DNA of 62,009 nt from Candidatus Acidiferrales bacterium (GTDB lineage: Bacteria; Bacteroidota; Ignavibacteria; Kryptoniales; JAKASW01). The notes below the pieces were generated by a model. That model had not been told where the DNA came from. It saw only the letters and a program-made list of their open reading frames with translations, and searched no databases. Shown here piece after piece: positions 17,240-26,413 of the stretch. The DNA is taken from NCBI GenBank assembly GCA_035515795.1, contig DATJAY010000034.1, positions 1 through 62,009 of the forward strand, given 5' to 3'. How positions within the stretch are numbered: the first letter of the stretch is position 1; each line of letters starts with the position of its first letter. The position numbers and the translations under genes were made by a program.

Positions 17240-19453
17240 ATGACGTTGACTGACTCTAATACACATGATGGTACAGCAGAAAACGGACAAGTCCCTGGGG
17301 ACAAACCTGCTGCTATAATTGACCATACGGCAAATGTAAAAGCCGCGCTTTCATCAAAGTACGAGATAGTTGAAAATCTCGGTAAGGGAGAAATGTGCAC
17401 GGTCTACCGGGCGGTCGATCTTGCGCAGAACAAGGAAGTTGCTCTCGAAATACTCCCGCCTCACCTGGACGAGAATCCAGAATATGTCGACCGCTTTCAC
17501 AGTGAAGCATGGGCTGCTGCCGATCTAAGCCACCCTAACATTAGCAGGATATTCGACATAGGGTTCGAAGAGGGGATTAATTATGTGGCTGTTGAATACT
17601 TAGAGGGGACAGATCTCCATACATTAATTCTATGGAAGGGAAGACTTGAAACAGAAGAAGCAGTTAAGATCATAGCGCCGGTCACGGCTGCCTTGGCATA
17701 TGCTCATGATAAGGGAGTAATTCACAGAGATATCAGAAGCTCTAATATTATTGTGACGGACGCGGGGAGACCGGTTTTGACCGACTTCTGGATCGATCAT
17801 GCTTTCAGAGGAACACGGGTGACCAAAGCCGAAAGAGTAATAGGGACGCTCGAGTACTTGAGTCCCGAGCAGGCGGAAGGCAAGGAGCTGGACCGAAGCA
17901 GCAATATTTATTGTCTGGGCATCGTCTTATACGAAGCGCTGACGGGTCGAGTCCCGTTCAGCGGCGGCAATCCTTTCACAACAGTCAGCAAGATAATTAA
18001 CAGCCCGCCCATTCCGCCCAGGCAAATCACCTCGTCGATACCGGAGTGGATGGAGGAAATCGTCCTCAAGTGTCTCCAAAAAGATCCGAAGGACAGATTT
18101 TCGACTGCTGGAGAGTTAACGGATGCGTTATTTAGGATCAGGCGTCGTAAGACCGCCGTCGGCCCATGGTCGCATTCCCGCGGTCGCAGTATTTCTTCGC
18201 ACCCCCATTTGACTCACAAGAGAGTGCAGGAGCCGTCCTTAAAGAAATCCTACGTCTCGGAATCCCATCCTGAGGCACCAACAAAGCGACGGAAGGAAGC
18301 TAAAGTTCCGCCGCCGGAAAAACAAATTGAAAAACTGGATAAAGTTAGAAGTATACGGTTACATAAGCACATTCCAACAAAAACAATTCTCAAGACCGCT
18401 GCACCGTTTCTTATTATTGCCGCAGCAATTTTTATCGTAATAAATTACTCCGGTACCTGGCTCGGGGGAATTAAGACAGAACACGCAAGTTCAGGTACAA
18501 CGCAATCGACGGAGATCGGACAGGCGCACGCATCCAGCTCTCTCCCGCCGCAAGACCATCGATATGATGGTACAACGAGTAAAGAGATCGAGTCGGGCAG
18601 CCGAAAGGCCGAGACCCGGCAAGAACCACCCCCGAGCATTATCGTTAATCCTTCGAATAAATCGGCGGAGGTTGTAACGAATACGCCGAAGACTATCGCT
18701 ACTGAAAATGTGGAGCCATCCATTAGGCCGTCAACACCTGATAGGGTCGATCGTGAGAGACAGGTTGTCCATATTCCGTGGATTTTGGTTGATGGTGGTG
18801 CATTTCAGATGGGCAGCAACAATTATTCTTATACAAAACCGATGCACGCAGTTAATCTGCACAATTTCTATATGAGTGCAACTGAGATAACTTTTGACGA
18901 GTATGATAAATTTTGTGAGGCAACTCATGCCAAGAAGCCGAGTGACAATGGCTGGGGAAGAGGAAAGATGCCGGTAATAAATGTGAGCTGGAACGACGCG
19001 GTTGCTTTTTGTCGCTGGCTGTCGGACCAGATGGGGAAAACTGTACGTCTTCCAACAGAGGCAGAGTATGAATATGCGGCACGTGGCGGGAGCAAGAGCA
19101 GGGGATTTCAATATAGTGGAACAAATGACATTGACCTCGTCGCTTGGTACTCGGGAAACTCGGGCGGAAAACCGCATGAAGTAGGCACGCTGGGCCCTAA
19201 CGAAATTGGGCTATATGATATGAGTGGAAACGTTTGGGAATGGTGCGAAGATTGGTACCACCAGTCGTATGATAAGGCCCCGGCCAACGGAGGAGCTTGG
19301 GCAATCCAAGACCGTTACAATCCTTACAGGGTACTTCGAGGCGGCTCGGCAAATGGTGCAAACTATTGCAGCCAAGTCTCGTTTCGCTTTTATCTTTTCC
19401 CGTACAGCAAGGATAACACCATAGGATTTCGCTGCGTCCAGGAGGCGAAATGA
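17240..19453 (+). CDS. Degenerate Ser/Thr kinase fused to FGE/SUMF1-like domain, single-pass membrane protein
   Basis: 737 residues. A kinase-fold domain at about 40-300 resembles bacterial Hanks-type kinases (YEIVENLGKGEMCTVYRA, HRDIRSSN, APE-region SPEQ). The ATP-anchoring VAIK lysine is Glu70 (VALEIL), the metal-binding DFG is DFW (Asp182-Trp184), and the HRD Asp164 and Asn169 remain. The usual Asp of DIYSLG is Asn222. A basic linker, a membrane helix (about 385-407), a low-complexity region and an FGE-sulfatase domain (about 510-737: DGGAFQMGS, RLPTEAEYEYAARGG, SGNVWEWCEDWY, RGGS, GFRC) follow. The topology would put the kinase fold in the cytoplasm and the FGE-like domain outside. It is probably a pseudokinase signalling or scaffold protein; weak residual kinase activity is not excluded. 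ATG start with a poor ribosome site. Confidence 0.9.
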   Translation: MTLTDSNTHDGTAENGQVPGDKPAAIIDHTANVKAALSSKYEIVENLGKGEMCTVYRAVDLAQNKEVALEILPPHLDENPEYVDRFHSEAWAAADLSHPNISRIFDIGFEEGINYVAVEYLEGTDLHTLILWKGRLETEEAVKIIAPVTAALAYAHDKGVIHRDIRSSNIIVTDAGRPVLTDFWIDHAFRGTRVTKAERVIGTLEYLSPEQAEGKELDRSSNIYCLGIVLYEALTGRVPFSGGNPFTTVSKIINSPPIPPRQITSSIPEWMEEIVLKCLQKDPKDRFSTAGELTDALFRIRRRKTAVGPWSHSRGRSISSHPHLTHKRVQEPSLKKSYVSESHPEAPTKRRKEAKVPPPEKQIEKLDKVRSIRLHKHIPTKTILKTAAPFLIIAAAIFIVINYSGTWLGGIKTEHASSGTTQSTEIGQAHASSSLPPQDHRYDGTTSKEIESGSRKAETRQEPPPSIIVNPSNKSAEVVTNTPKTIATENVEPSIRPSTPDRVDRERQVVHIPWILVDGGAFQMGSNNYSYTKPMHAVNLHNFYMSATEITFDEYDKFCEATHAKKPSDNGWGRGKMPVINVSWNDAVAFCRWLSDQMGKTVRLPTEAEYEYAARGGSKSRGFQYSGTNDIDLVAWYSGNSGGKPHEVGTLGPNEIGLYDMSGNVWEWCEDWYHQSYDKAPANGGAWAIQDRYNPYRVLRGGSANGANYCSQVSFRFYLFPYSKDNTIGFRCVQEAK

Positions 19454-19489
19454 GCCGCGGTCGGCGCGCAGATATCGTTTAGTGATTTA

Positions 19490-20185
19490 CTAATACTGCG
19501 CTCCTATGTTGAGCGTTATGAAGAAGGAATTGAAGTTAGCCATGGGTTCATCCTGCAAGCTTTCGATTCCATGCGACATCGGAAGTATATAATATCGTAT
19601 ACTTACTCCTAAGAGGCTTCCCGGATCAAGTCCAAAGTACGCTCCTAGTCCAACGTAACCGCCTGCTCCGAAGTATCCCCTGCCATGTGAGATACTCCAT
19701 CCGAATGGTTGATCGTAAGGAGTTGCGAAAATAATATTCGGACCGACACCTCCGGAAATGTAGGGCCTGAAACTTCCTGTGAGGCTCTCTTTGAAAAGTC
19801 TGTACTGCAGGCCGGCCATAGCAGGAAAAACTAGCAGTGTATTGATTTTCCCGGGAACGATTTTTACCAGGTTACCGTATATGTCATATCCCTCAAGCTC
19901 TACCTCGTTTGGTGCTTTTGCTTCGGAGCCGCTGAGCGTGAACGTCCAAGAAAGGGTGCCGTTGATCGCCTGGTTGTAGAAGAAGCCCATGCCGAATCCG
20001 TTATTGCCTAGCATGATGTCGAGTCCCAGAGCATTTGTCTTTTCAGCAGTGTCGGGTGCGACGTCCTTTATCGGCATGAAGGCATATTCGGAATCAGGGT
20101 TTGCAGAGGTTTTAGTCACCTGCGCGAAAGAGATTCCTACTGTAAGAACAAAAAATCCGATCATGCATTTAAACATGTTCTTCAC
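19490..20185 (-). CDS. Predicted outer-membrane beta-barrel protein
   Basis: 231 residues. A signal peptide (residues 1-21, ending SFAQ) is followed by alternating aromatic/glycine strands typical of small outer-membrane barrels (GYVGLGAYFGLDP, SIRYYILPM), ending in an aromatic residue (GAQY). No specific family recognised. Function unknown: surface or structural porin-like. It is convergent with the pseudokinase gene across a 36-base gap. Confidence 0.8.
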   Translation of the reverse strand: MKNMFKCMIGFFVLTVGISFAQVTKTSANPDSEYAFMPIKDVAPDTAEKTNALGLDIMLGNNGFGMGFFYNQAINGTLSWTFTLSGSEAKAPNEVELEGYDIYGNLVKIVPGKINTLLVFPAMAGLQYRLFKESLTGSFRPYISGGVGPNIIFATPYDQPFGWSISHGRGYFGAGGYVGLGAYFGLDPGSLLGVSIRYYILPMSHGIESLQDEPMANFNSFFITLNIGAQY

Positions 20186-20237
20186 TCCGCAACAATATAA
20201 TCCTTTTGAATTTCCTTTTCATCTTAAGATTAGACGT

Positions 20238-20265
20238 ATCATAGTCCGCATAAATTTAATGTCAG
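20238..20265 (-). promoter_or_regulatory. Candidate promoter of the beta-barrel gene
   Basis: On the minus strand CTGACA (20265-20260), 16-base spacer, TATGAT (20243-20238), about 53 bases before the start codon. Only a moderate match. Confidence 0.35.
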
Positions 20266-20381
20266 ATATGATGCGAATAGTTCCCTGGAATCGTGATGCG
20301 TAACTTCGTCCTTCTCCTTGTTAATAACTCGTTTGTTGAGTCTAGAATTGCCAATCCGAGGTGTTATAATGCTCTGTTTCT

Positions 20382-21545
20382 CTACAAAACTCTGTACGCG
20401 TTGAATTTCAGATATTCTGTCTCGGGCATTGATGGAAGGATCGGGTGATCAGGAGATGCCCCTGCGCGACAAAGGAGCTGAAGTGTCCGGCCGGATTTGA
20501 GAGCCGCCTCTGCAACTATTTCTTCGAATGTCTCCCTGAAAATATGATGCGAGCATGATGCGGTAAGAAGAATTCCTCCGCGCCTTAACGTGTTGAATAT
20601 GCTCTCGTGCAATTGCCTGTAACCGCGCTTCGCGGATGGGATACTCTTTCTATTTTTTGTGAAGTTTGGCGGATCGCAAATCACAACATCGAATCTCTCA
20701 TCTTTCACTCGTGTTAGATATTCATTCACATCTGCAGCTACTACTTTTACCTGATCTAATTTGTTCAAGCGCGCGTTCACCGACAGATTATTTATCGCGG
20801 GTTCGGATGAGTCAACGGCAATTACCTCGCTTGCGCAGGCATGTGCCATGTTGAGTGCGAATCCGCCCTCATTTGAGAAAAGGTCCAGGACCCTTGAATG
20901 GTTCGCGAATCTTCTCGAGAAGATTCTGTTAGCTCCTTGATCGAAGTAGAATCCGGTCTTTTGACCTCGCAATGGATTTACTCTGAAGATCACACCCTCT
21001 TCGTCATAATCGGCAGTCATCTCTTCACCGAGTATGATGGATTTCGACTGCGTGAGACCTTCGAGCTCTCGCGTCTGGCTTTCATTTCTTTCATAAATCG
21101 CAGCAGGTGAAAATAATTCTTTGATGGCTTCGTAAATGAAATGCTTTCGTTTTTCCATCCCGATGGAAAAAATCTGAACGCTGAAAAGGTTGTTAAATCT
21201 GTCTATGATCAGGCCGGGGAGGAAATCACTTTCGCCGTAGGTCAATCTGTAGAACGGAGAGTCGAAATATCTTTCCCTCAGAGACAATGCGGATTTAAGT
21301 CTGTCCATGAAGAAATCCTTTTCGGGTTCGACGAACTCTTTTGAGACCATTCGAACTGCGATCAGAGTCTTCGGATTATAGTAGCCGAAACCGATTGAGG
21401 AATTCTTTGAATTCCTCACTTCCACCATATCACCGCCGCCGGGGTTTCCCTCGATTTTTGAAATCTCGTTGCTGAAAACCCAGAGGTGTCCCGAAAGAAT
21501 GCGGATATCTTCCTTAGGCTTAAGCCGTATGATCGGATGGCTCAT
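20382..21545 (-). CDS. rlmI: Class I SAM-dependent rRNA (cytosine) methyltransferase, RlmI type
   Basis: 387 residues. An N-terminal PUA domain (about 1-80, LKPKEDIRILSGHLWVFSNEI), a central EEHEE-like insert (FLPGLIIDRF) and a C-terminal Rossmann methyltransferase with motif I VLDLFSNEGGFAL and catalytic-loop CDPPNF. RlmI methylates a cytosine at C5 in 23S rRNA; the exact target here is by homology only. It is the last gene of the minus-strand cluster and overlaps the aminotransferase gene by 4 bases. Confidence 0.9.
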   Translation of the reverse strand: MSHPIIRLKPKEDIRILSGHLWVFSNEISKIEGNPGGGDMVEVRNSKNSSIGFGYYNPKTLIAVRMVSKEFVEPEKDFFMDRLKSALSLRERYFDSPFYRLTYGESDFLPGLIIDRFNNLFSVQIFSIGMEKRKHFIYEAIKELFSPAAIYERNESQTRELEGLTQSKSIILGEEMTADYDEEGVIFRVNPLRGQKTGFYFDQGANRIFSRRFANHSRVLDLFSNEGGFALNMAHACASEVIAVDSSEPAINNLSVNARLNKLDQVKVVAADVNEYLTRVKDERFDVVICDPPNFTKNRKSIPSAKRGYRQLHESIFNTLRRGGILLTASCSHHIFRETFEEIVAEAALKSGRTLQLLCRAGASPDHPILPSMPETEYLKFNAYRVL

Positions 21546-22735
21546 TTCAGTTTGGCGAGCGAAGAAGCAATCCTGTCCATGGCTTCGATGAGTTCGCGGT
21601 CTGAATAAGCATAGGAGATTCTGATGTGATCGTCTGAGCCGAACGCGCCGCCCGGTACGAGTGCTACCTGTGCTTCTGCGAGAAAGTAATGAGCAGCGTC
21701 CATCGAGTTCTTCAAGACATTGCCATTATGTTTTTTCCCGAACAAGTTTCTTATCGAGGGAAAGAAATAAAACGCGCCTGCCGGTTTCGTGGTAGTAAGC
21801 TCTTCAATCTTTGATAATTTCTCTAACATCAGGTCGCGCCGTTTCTGAAAAGAGAGCCGCATCTTTTCGATATCGTCCTTTGTGCCGCGAAGCGCCTCCA
21901 GCGCGGCGGCCTGCGATATTGATGAAGGATTTGAAGTCATCTGGCTTTGAATTTTTGCCGCCCTCTTTATGATCTCTTCATTTGCAGCCATGAAGCCTAT
22001 TCGCCAGCCCGTCATGGAGTATGCCTTCGAGACTCCGCTCGCAGTTATTACCTTGTCCCGGATCTCCGGTATCGAGCCTATTGAAAAATGTTTATGATTG
22101 TCGAAAACGATTTTTTCGTAAATCTCGTCAGAAATAATGAAGAAACCGTATTGGTCGGCGAGTGCAGCTATTCCGCGAAGTACATCTTCATTCAAAATAC
22201 TTCCGGTGGGATTCGACGGCGAGTTTATTATTATTGCTTTCGTCTTTTTTGTCACGAGCGGTCTGATATCCTCTGCCGTAAAGGTAAAACCGCGTTCTTG
22301 TTTGGTTTGAAGGATGACCGGCTCGGCGTCGACTAATTTTACCATCTCGGGAAAACTTACCCAGTATGGCGCCGGAACGATCACTTCATCTCCAGGATTA
22401 CAGATCGACTGGAGGGCATTGTAGATAGAATGTTTTCCTCCGTTTGAAACAAGGATGTTTGCAGCCGTCACGTCGAGTCCGTTCTCTGACCGGAATTTTT
22501 CCGCAACAGCCTCGCGAAGCTCTGGCGTCCCTTCGTTCTGCGTGTATTTGGTAAAATTATTTTGGATTGCCTTGATCGCGGCTAATTTGACATTTTCAGG
22601 CGTAGGGAAATCAGGTTCGCCTGCACTTAAGCTGATAACGTTTTTTCCCTCGGACCTAAGTTTTCTCGCAAGGGAAGTCATTGCGATGGTTTGCGATTCT
22701 TCTATTCTATCTACTTTTTTTGACGTGGATATCAT
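21542..22735 (-). CDS. PLP-dependent aspartate aminotransferase (class I, AspB type)
   Basis: 397 residues. Transfers the amino group between aspartate and 2-oxoglutarate; some family members also act on prephenate or aromatic acids. The PLP lysine is Lys237 in SGVSKAYSMTGWR. SAGEPDFPTP, NGGKHSIYNALQ and NSPSNPTG are class I hallmarks. The length fits the 1b subgroup common in bacteria. The start overlaps the end of coaD by 29 bases; no later Met gives a complete N-terminus. It sits in a tightly packed operon with rlmI, coaD and rsmD. Confidence 0.93.
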   Translation of the reverse strand: MISTSKKVDRIEESQTIAMTSLARKLRSEGKNVISLSAGEPDFPTPENVKLAAIKAIQNNFTKYTQNEGTPELREAVAEKFRSENGLDVTAANILVSNGGKHSIYNALQSICNPGDEVIVPAPYWVSFPEMVKLVDAEPVILQTKQERGFTFTAEDIRPLVTKKTKAIIINSPSNPTGSILNEDVLRGIAALADQYGFFIISDEIYEKIVFDNHKHFSIGSIPEIRDKVITASGVSKAYSMTGWRIGFMAANEEIIKRAAKIQSQMTSNPSSISQAAALEALRGTKDDIEKMRLSFQKRRDLMLEKLSKIEELTTTKPAGAFYFFPSIRNLFGKKHNGNVLKNSMDAAHYFLAEAQVALVPGGAFGSDDHIRISYAYSDRELIEAMDRIASSLAKLK

Positions 22736-23243
22736 TAAAACTGTTTCCTCCTTGTGAAATATTCTGCATCCCTAATTTTTGCGCCAACTCCTTTCTTACA
22801 TGTGGTGGTACAAATTCACTCACGTCTCCTCCGAACTTGGCGATTTCTCTGACTATGGAACTGTTCAAGTAAGTGTATTTCTCATCGGGCATCAAGAAGA
22901 TTGTGTCGATATCGGCACAGAGCTTCCTGTTGGTCAGAGCAATTTGAAACTCATATTCAAAATCCGATACTGCCCGCAGACCGCGGACTATGGCACCGGC
23001 ATTTTTGGATTTGGCGTAGTCGACCAGAAGTCCGTCGAATTCTTCTACCTCTATGTTCTTTATCCCCTTGACGGCCTCCTTGACCAATTTGACTCGTTCA
23101 GGACCACTGAAGATCGGAGCCTTGGTTGAATTTACGGCAACGCAAATGATGACTTTGTCGAAAAGTCTTGCGGCACGGGCAGCGACATCAACGTGCCCGT
23201 TTGTCACCGGGTCGAAAGTCCCCGGATAAATTGCAATTTTCAT
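22707..23243 (-). CDS. coaD: Phosphopantetheine adenylyltransferase
   Basis: 178 residues. Fourth step of CoA synthesis: 4'-phosphopantetheine plus ATP gives dephospho-CoA. The nucleotidyltransferase signature YPGTFDPVTNGH (TxGH, residues 14-17) and the second motif NSSIVREIAKFGGD are clear; the C-terminal tail is about 15 residues longer than the usual 160. It overlaps rsmD by 4 bases and the aminotransferase by 29. Pairing with rsmD is a very common bacterial arrangement. Confidence 0.97.
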   Translation of the reverse strand: MKIAIYPGTFDPVTNGHVDVAARAARLFDKVIICVAVNSTKAPIFSGPERVKLVKEAVKGIKNIEVEEFDGLLVDYAKSKNAGAIVRGLRAVSDFEYEFQIALTNRKLCADIDTIFLMPDEKYTYLNSSIVREIAKFGGDVSEFVPPHVRKELAQKLGMQNISQGGNSFNDIHVKKSR

Positions 23244-23785
23244 CTTATCTCCGGCTTTATGAAAGAGAGAATCGTTGAGCCAAAAATCTTTTGACGGAAC
23301 AAATTCGAAGCTGGCGGTACATACTCCTTCGAATGTTCAACGCAGATGATTCCTGATTTTTTTATTATGCCTTTCGTGAGAATTTCGTCAACGATCTTAT
23401 GAGTCATGCTGTTGAACGCGTAAGGCGGGTCGATAAAAATAAAATCGAAATTTTCTTCGCACAGTTTGAGATATTTTTCCGTTTTCATTATGTGAATTCT
23501 GCATTTGTCCTCGATGCCGAGCGCCTTCACGTTTTTGCCTAGGACGTCCGCAACTTTTGGATTCGCTTCAACGAACAACACATGATGAGTGCCGCGACTT
23601 ATCGCTTCAAATCCGACGCTTCCCGTACCGGCATATAGATCCAATGCGGTTGTCTCTTGAAAATCGAAAAGGTTGACAAGAATATCAAACAGTGTCTCTC
23701 TGAGCCTGTCTGTAGCAGGCCTGAGTCCATCTGATTTGATCGTGAGCAGTTTCCTGCTACGCAGTGTCCCGCCGGTGATTCTCAT
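23240..23785 (-). CDS. rsmD: 16S rRNA (guanine-966-N2)-methyltransferase
   Basis: 181 residues. Starts with the family hallmark MRITGGTLRSRKL, SAM-binding ALDLYAGTGSVGFEA and catalytic DPPY (FIDPPYAF). Methylates 16S rRNA during 30S assembly. Overlaps coaD by 4 bases; separated by 49 bases from the PilM-like gene upstream. Confidence 0.96.
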   Translation of the reverse strand: MRITGGTLRSRKLLTIKSDGLRPATDRLRETLFDILVNLFDFQETTALDLYAGTGSVGFEAISRGTHHVLFVEANPKVADVLGKNVKALGIEDKCRIHIMKTEKYLKLCEENFDFIFIDPPYAFNSMTHKIVDEILTKGIIKKSGIICVEHSKEYVPPASNLFRQKIFGSTILSFIKPEIR

Positions 23786-23834
23786 TTAACCAATCTCGCC
23801 TCTTTTTCTCATGACGCGCAGTGCGGCACGTCTT

Positions 23835-24701
23835 TTATTTTAATGCCGCGCCGATTACGGCTGAAAAAACATGCGGGATTGAACCTAACTTGGGGTTCAT
23901 TGAGGCAAGAGGGGAAAGCATGAGGTTATGCGCCGGATTGAGCATCTCAAATCTCTCATCAACATTTTTTTGCAGCATGTCTATAAGGAATTCATCGGCC
24001 GTCTGGCCGGTGACATAAAATTTCTCGACGTATTCTTTCGAGATGGATTCCAACGTCTGTGTCAACTTAGTCACCGGATAAAACGGCTCGTTGGAATAGG
24101 GAAGATACTTGTAGGCGATCTTGCGTCCATCCTTAGAAAAGCTTCCTTCTATCTGGCGCTCCTTCACTGTAATCAAGATGAAGTTTTTTGAGCGAGGTGT
24201 CAGCTTGTTTATCGAAATCTCGCTGCAGGAATGATCCAGGTCGATAAACTGGAGATCGAGCCCGCACCTGGCCGAAAAATCCTTGAGATTGTTGAAAAGC
24301 TTGTTTTCAATTGCAGCGTAGAATATTTCTTTAAACCCGTCGGGCGAGGTATTCACAACTTCATACGCCGGCATATATTGTCCGCCGGCAAAATTGTCGT
24401 GGAACTCCAGCTCGGCTCTCAATAAGTCAACAATTTCAGTTCGCTCAAGATCGGAATCAACGTCGACTGTGTTTCTTCGGGTGAATGACGTATCTACAGC
24501 GATCGAGGCCGTGCGACTGAGAATTCCTTCTTCGTTAATTATGAGAGAGACTTTCTGCACGAGTTCATCCGCTTCTGTTGATGTGAGCGGCTGTTCTGCG
24601 ACTCGAGAGAGGAAGAAACTGTTCTCCCGCTGCTCAATTTCAGCCGCGCGGAGAATTTTGTTCCCCACCTCGATGCCCAGAACAATCCGGTAGTCTTTCA
24701 T
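23835..24701 (-). CDS. PilM-like actin-fold protein
   Basis: 288 residues, no signal peptide. The opening VLGIEVGNKILRAAEIE matches the phosphate-1 region of the PilM/FtsA/HSP70 actin-like ATPases, and a second-lobe pattern follows in the middle (LQFIDLDHSCSEISINK). The C-terminal phosphate-2/adenosine motifs are weak, so nucleotide binding is uncertain. PilM is the cytoplasmic scaffold of type IV pili and competence machines, but no pilN/O/P/Q lies next to it. The start follows directly on the stop of the comEA-like gene (no spacer), implying coupling and perhaps a shared role in DNA uptake. Moderate confidence in the family, low in the function. Confidence 0.7.
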   Translation of the reverse strand: MKDYRIVLGIEVGNKILRAAEIEQRENSFFLSRVAEQPLTSTEADELVQKVSLIINEEGILSRTASIAVDTSFTRRNTVDVDSDLERTEIVDLLRAELEFHDNFAGGQYMPAYEVVNTSPDGFKEIFYAAIENKLFNNLKDFSARCGLDLQFIDLDHSCSEISINKLTPRSKNFILITVKERQIEGSFSKDGRKIAYKYLPYSNEPFYPVTKLTQTLESISKEYVEKFYVTGQTADEFLIDMLQKNVDERFEMLNPAHNLMLSPLASMNPKLGSIPHVFSAVIGAALK

Positions 24702-25166
24702 TTAATTTATTCTCACGAATGATTTCATCTTCTCAAACTTTTTAGGCCCAATGCCCTTAACCTTCCGAAGTTCTTCGATGGAAGTGAACTTTGTAACTGA
24801 GTTGCGGTAATCAATGATTCTCTGAGCCAGAGATTTGCCGATTCCGGGCAGGGAAGCAAGACCGTTCAAGTCCGCCTTGTTCAAATCGAGTGAAGAGCTA
24901 ATTGATGTTTTCGCCTTTGAACCTGATTTGGCTGGATATTTTAGAGTATCCTCTTCCGCCGCAATGATTGAATCAATCTTAGATGACGCGGTTTCAAAAA
25001 ATTGATCCGATTGCCTGAAGTCGTAGTGTTCCGTAGCCTTATCTAATTTCAGAATTTTTGCCGTGCCACCGATAATGAGCCCGGCGGCCAGGAAAATAAT
25101 TACCCCCGCTTCACTCTTCGTGAGGCCTAGTTTGAACTGGATCTTTCTGGTTACTTTTGAAAGCAT
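24702..25166 (-). CDS. Membrane-anchored ComEA-like helix-hairpin-helix protein
   Basis: 154 residues. One transmembrane helix (about 20-40, VIIFLAAGLIIGG), a linker, then a double helix-hairpin-helix at about 92-152 (LNKADLNGLASLPGIGKSLAQ and VKGIGPKKFEKM). This is the ComEA architecture, which binds DNA non-specifically at the cell surface during transformation. A candidate internal promoter (TTGATT, TAAAAT with 15 bases between) lies in the 86-base gap after dnaJ. Its stop codon touches the next start. Confidence 0.85.
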   Translation of the reverse strand: MLSKVTRKIQFKLGLTKSEAGVIIFLAAGLIIGGTAKILKLDKATEHYDFRQSDQFFETASSKIDSIIAAEEDTLKYPAKSGSKAKTSISSSLDLNKADLNGLASLPGIGKSLAQRIIDYRNSVTKFTSIEELRKVKGIGPKKFEKMKSFVRIN

Positions 25167-25252
25167 CTTATTACGGCATTCCGGTAGTACATTTTAATAT
25201 TGGGAACGAGCAATCAAAATTCAACTTGAACGGTGCAATATACCGACAGGAA

Positions 25253-26395
25253 TCAGTTCGTGCCGTTCCGGGATGGAGGTTTTAGATTTACAGAATGCCC
25301 CAGCTCCTTGAGCAATTCCTTATCCTTTTGATTTAGTTTTGTCGGAGTGAAAACGTTAATGCTGACCAGCTGGTCGCCGCGGCCGTATCCGTTCAGGTGG
25401 GGGAGGCCTTTTTCTCGCATCCGTAAGATTTTTCCTGATTGGATACCCGGCTCTATCTTGAGTTTCGCCCTGCCAGTGAGCGTCGGCACTTCGATTTCGC
25501 TTCCGAGAGCTGCTTCAGGAAAACTCAAATCAAGTTCATATATGATGTCATCACCATCACGTTTGAAGTGCTGGTGAGGAGATTCCTCGATCATCACAAT
25601 CAAGTCGCCGTTTGGGCCTCCTCGCTTACCGGCGTTTCCTTCTCCTCGGAGCGTCAGGTAGTTTCCTTCACTGACTCCTGCGGGAATTTTGACTTTGATT
25701 GTGGACTCGCCGTTCATTCTGCCGGAACCGCCGCAGGTGTTGCATGGATCTTTGATGACTCTGCCGCTCCCGCCGCACGTCGAGCATTGAACAATGTTTA
25801 CGAACTGCCCGAACATTGTACGGGAAGCCCGCCGCAATTCACCGCTTCCTCCGCAAGTGGGACATGTCGTGGTTCCACTTCCCCCTTTTGCTCCGGTTCC
25901 ACCGCAGGTCTGGCATTTTTCAAGTCTTTTGAGCTTGATTTTCTTCTCAACACCGCCCGCGATTTCTTCCATAGTGAGTTTAACGGAGATTTTCAGATCC
26001 GTACCGCGTTCTCCGCCGGCATGTGAACCTCGCGAACGGCTGCGGGTTCCGGCTCCAAAAAGGTCGTCAAATATCGAGCCGCCAAACCCGCCTCCAAAGA
26101 GGTCGTTAAAAACGCTGAAGATGTCGTTCGGGTTGGTGTTTGTCCAGTCATGAAAATCAGTACCCATTCTAACTCCTTCATGACCGAATCTATCGTATCT
26201 CGAGCGCTTGTCCTGATCGCTCAGGACTTCATAAGCCTCGGTTGCTTCCTTAAATTTTTCCTCGGCTTCTTTATTTCCTGGATTCCTATCGGGATGATAT
26301 TGCATCGCGAGCTTGCGGTATGCCTTCTTCACATCATCAACAGAGGCGCTTTTCAGGACGCCTAAAATTTCGTAGTAATCTCTTTTCGTTGGCAT
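25253..26395 (-). CDS. dnaJ: Chaperone DnaJ (class A)
   Basis: 380 residues. J domain (1-70) with the HPD motif in [10 protein letters not shown], a Gly/Phe-rich linker, four CxxCxGxG zinc repeats ([32 protein letters not shown]) and the C-terminal substrate-binding barrels. Co-chaperone stimulating DnaK ATPase; dnaK itself is not in the window. Third gene of hrcA-grpE-dnaJ, 18 bases after grpE. Confidence 0.98.
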   Translation of the reverse strand: MPTKRDYYEILGVLKSASVDDVKKAYRKLAMQYHPDRNPGNKEAEEKFKEATEAYEVLSDQDKRSRYDRFGHEGVRMGTDFHDWTNTNPNDIFSVFNDLFGGGFGGSIFDDLFGAGTRSRSRGSHAGGERGTDLKISVKLTMEEIAGGVEKKIKLKRLEKCQTCGGTGAKGGSGTTTCPTCGGSGELRRASRTMFGQFVNIVQCSTCGGSGRVIKDPCNTCGGSGRMNGESTIKVKIPAGVSEGNYLTLRGEGNAGKRGGPNGDLIVMIEESPHQHFKRDGDDIIYELDLSFPEAALGSEIEVPTLTGRAKLKIEPGIQSGKILRMREKGLPHLNGYGRGDQLVSINVFTPTKLNQKDKELLKELGHSVNLKPPSRNGTN

Positions 26396-26413
26396 TATGT
26401 TCTCTCAGCGGAC

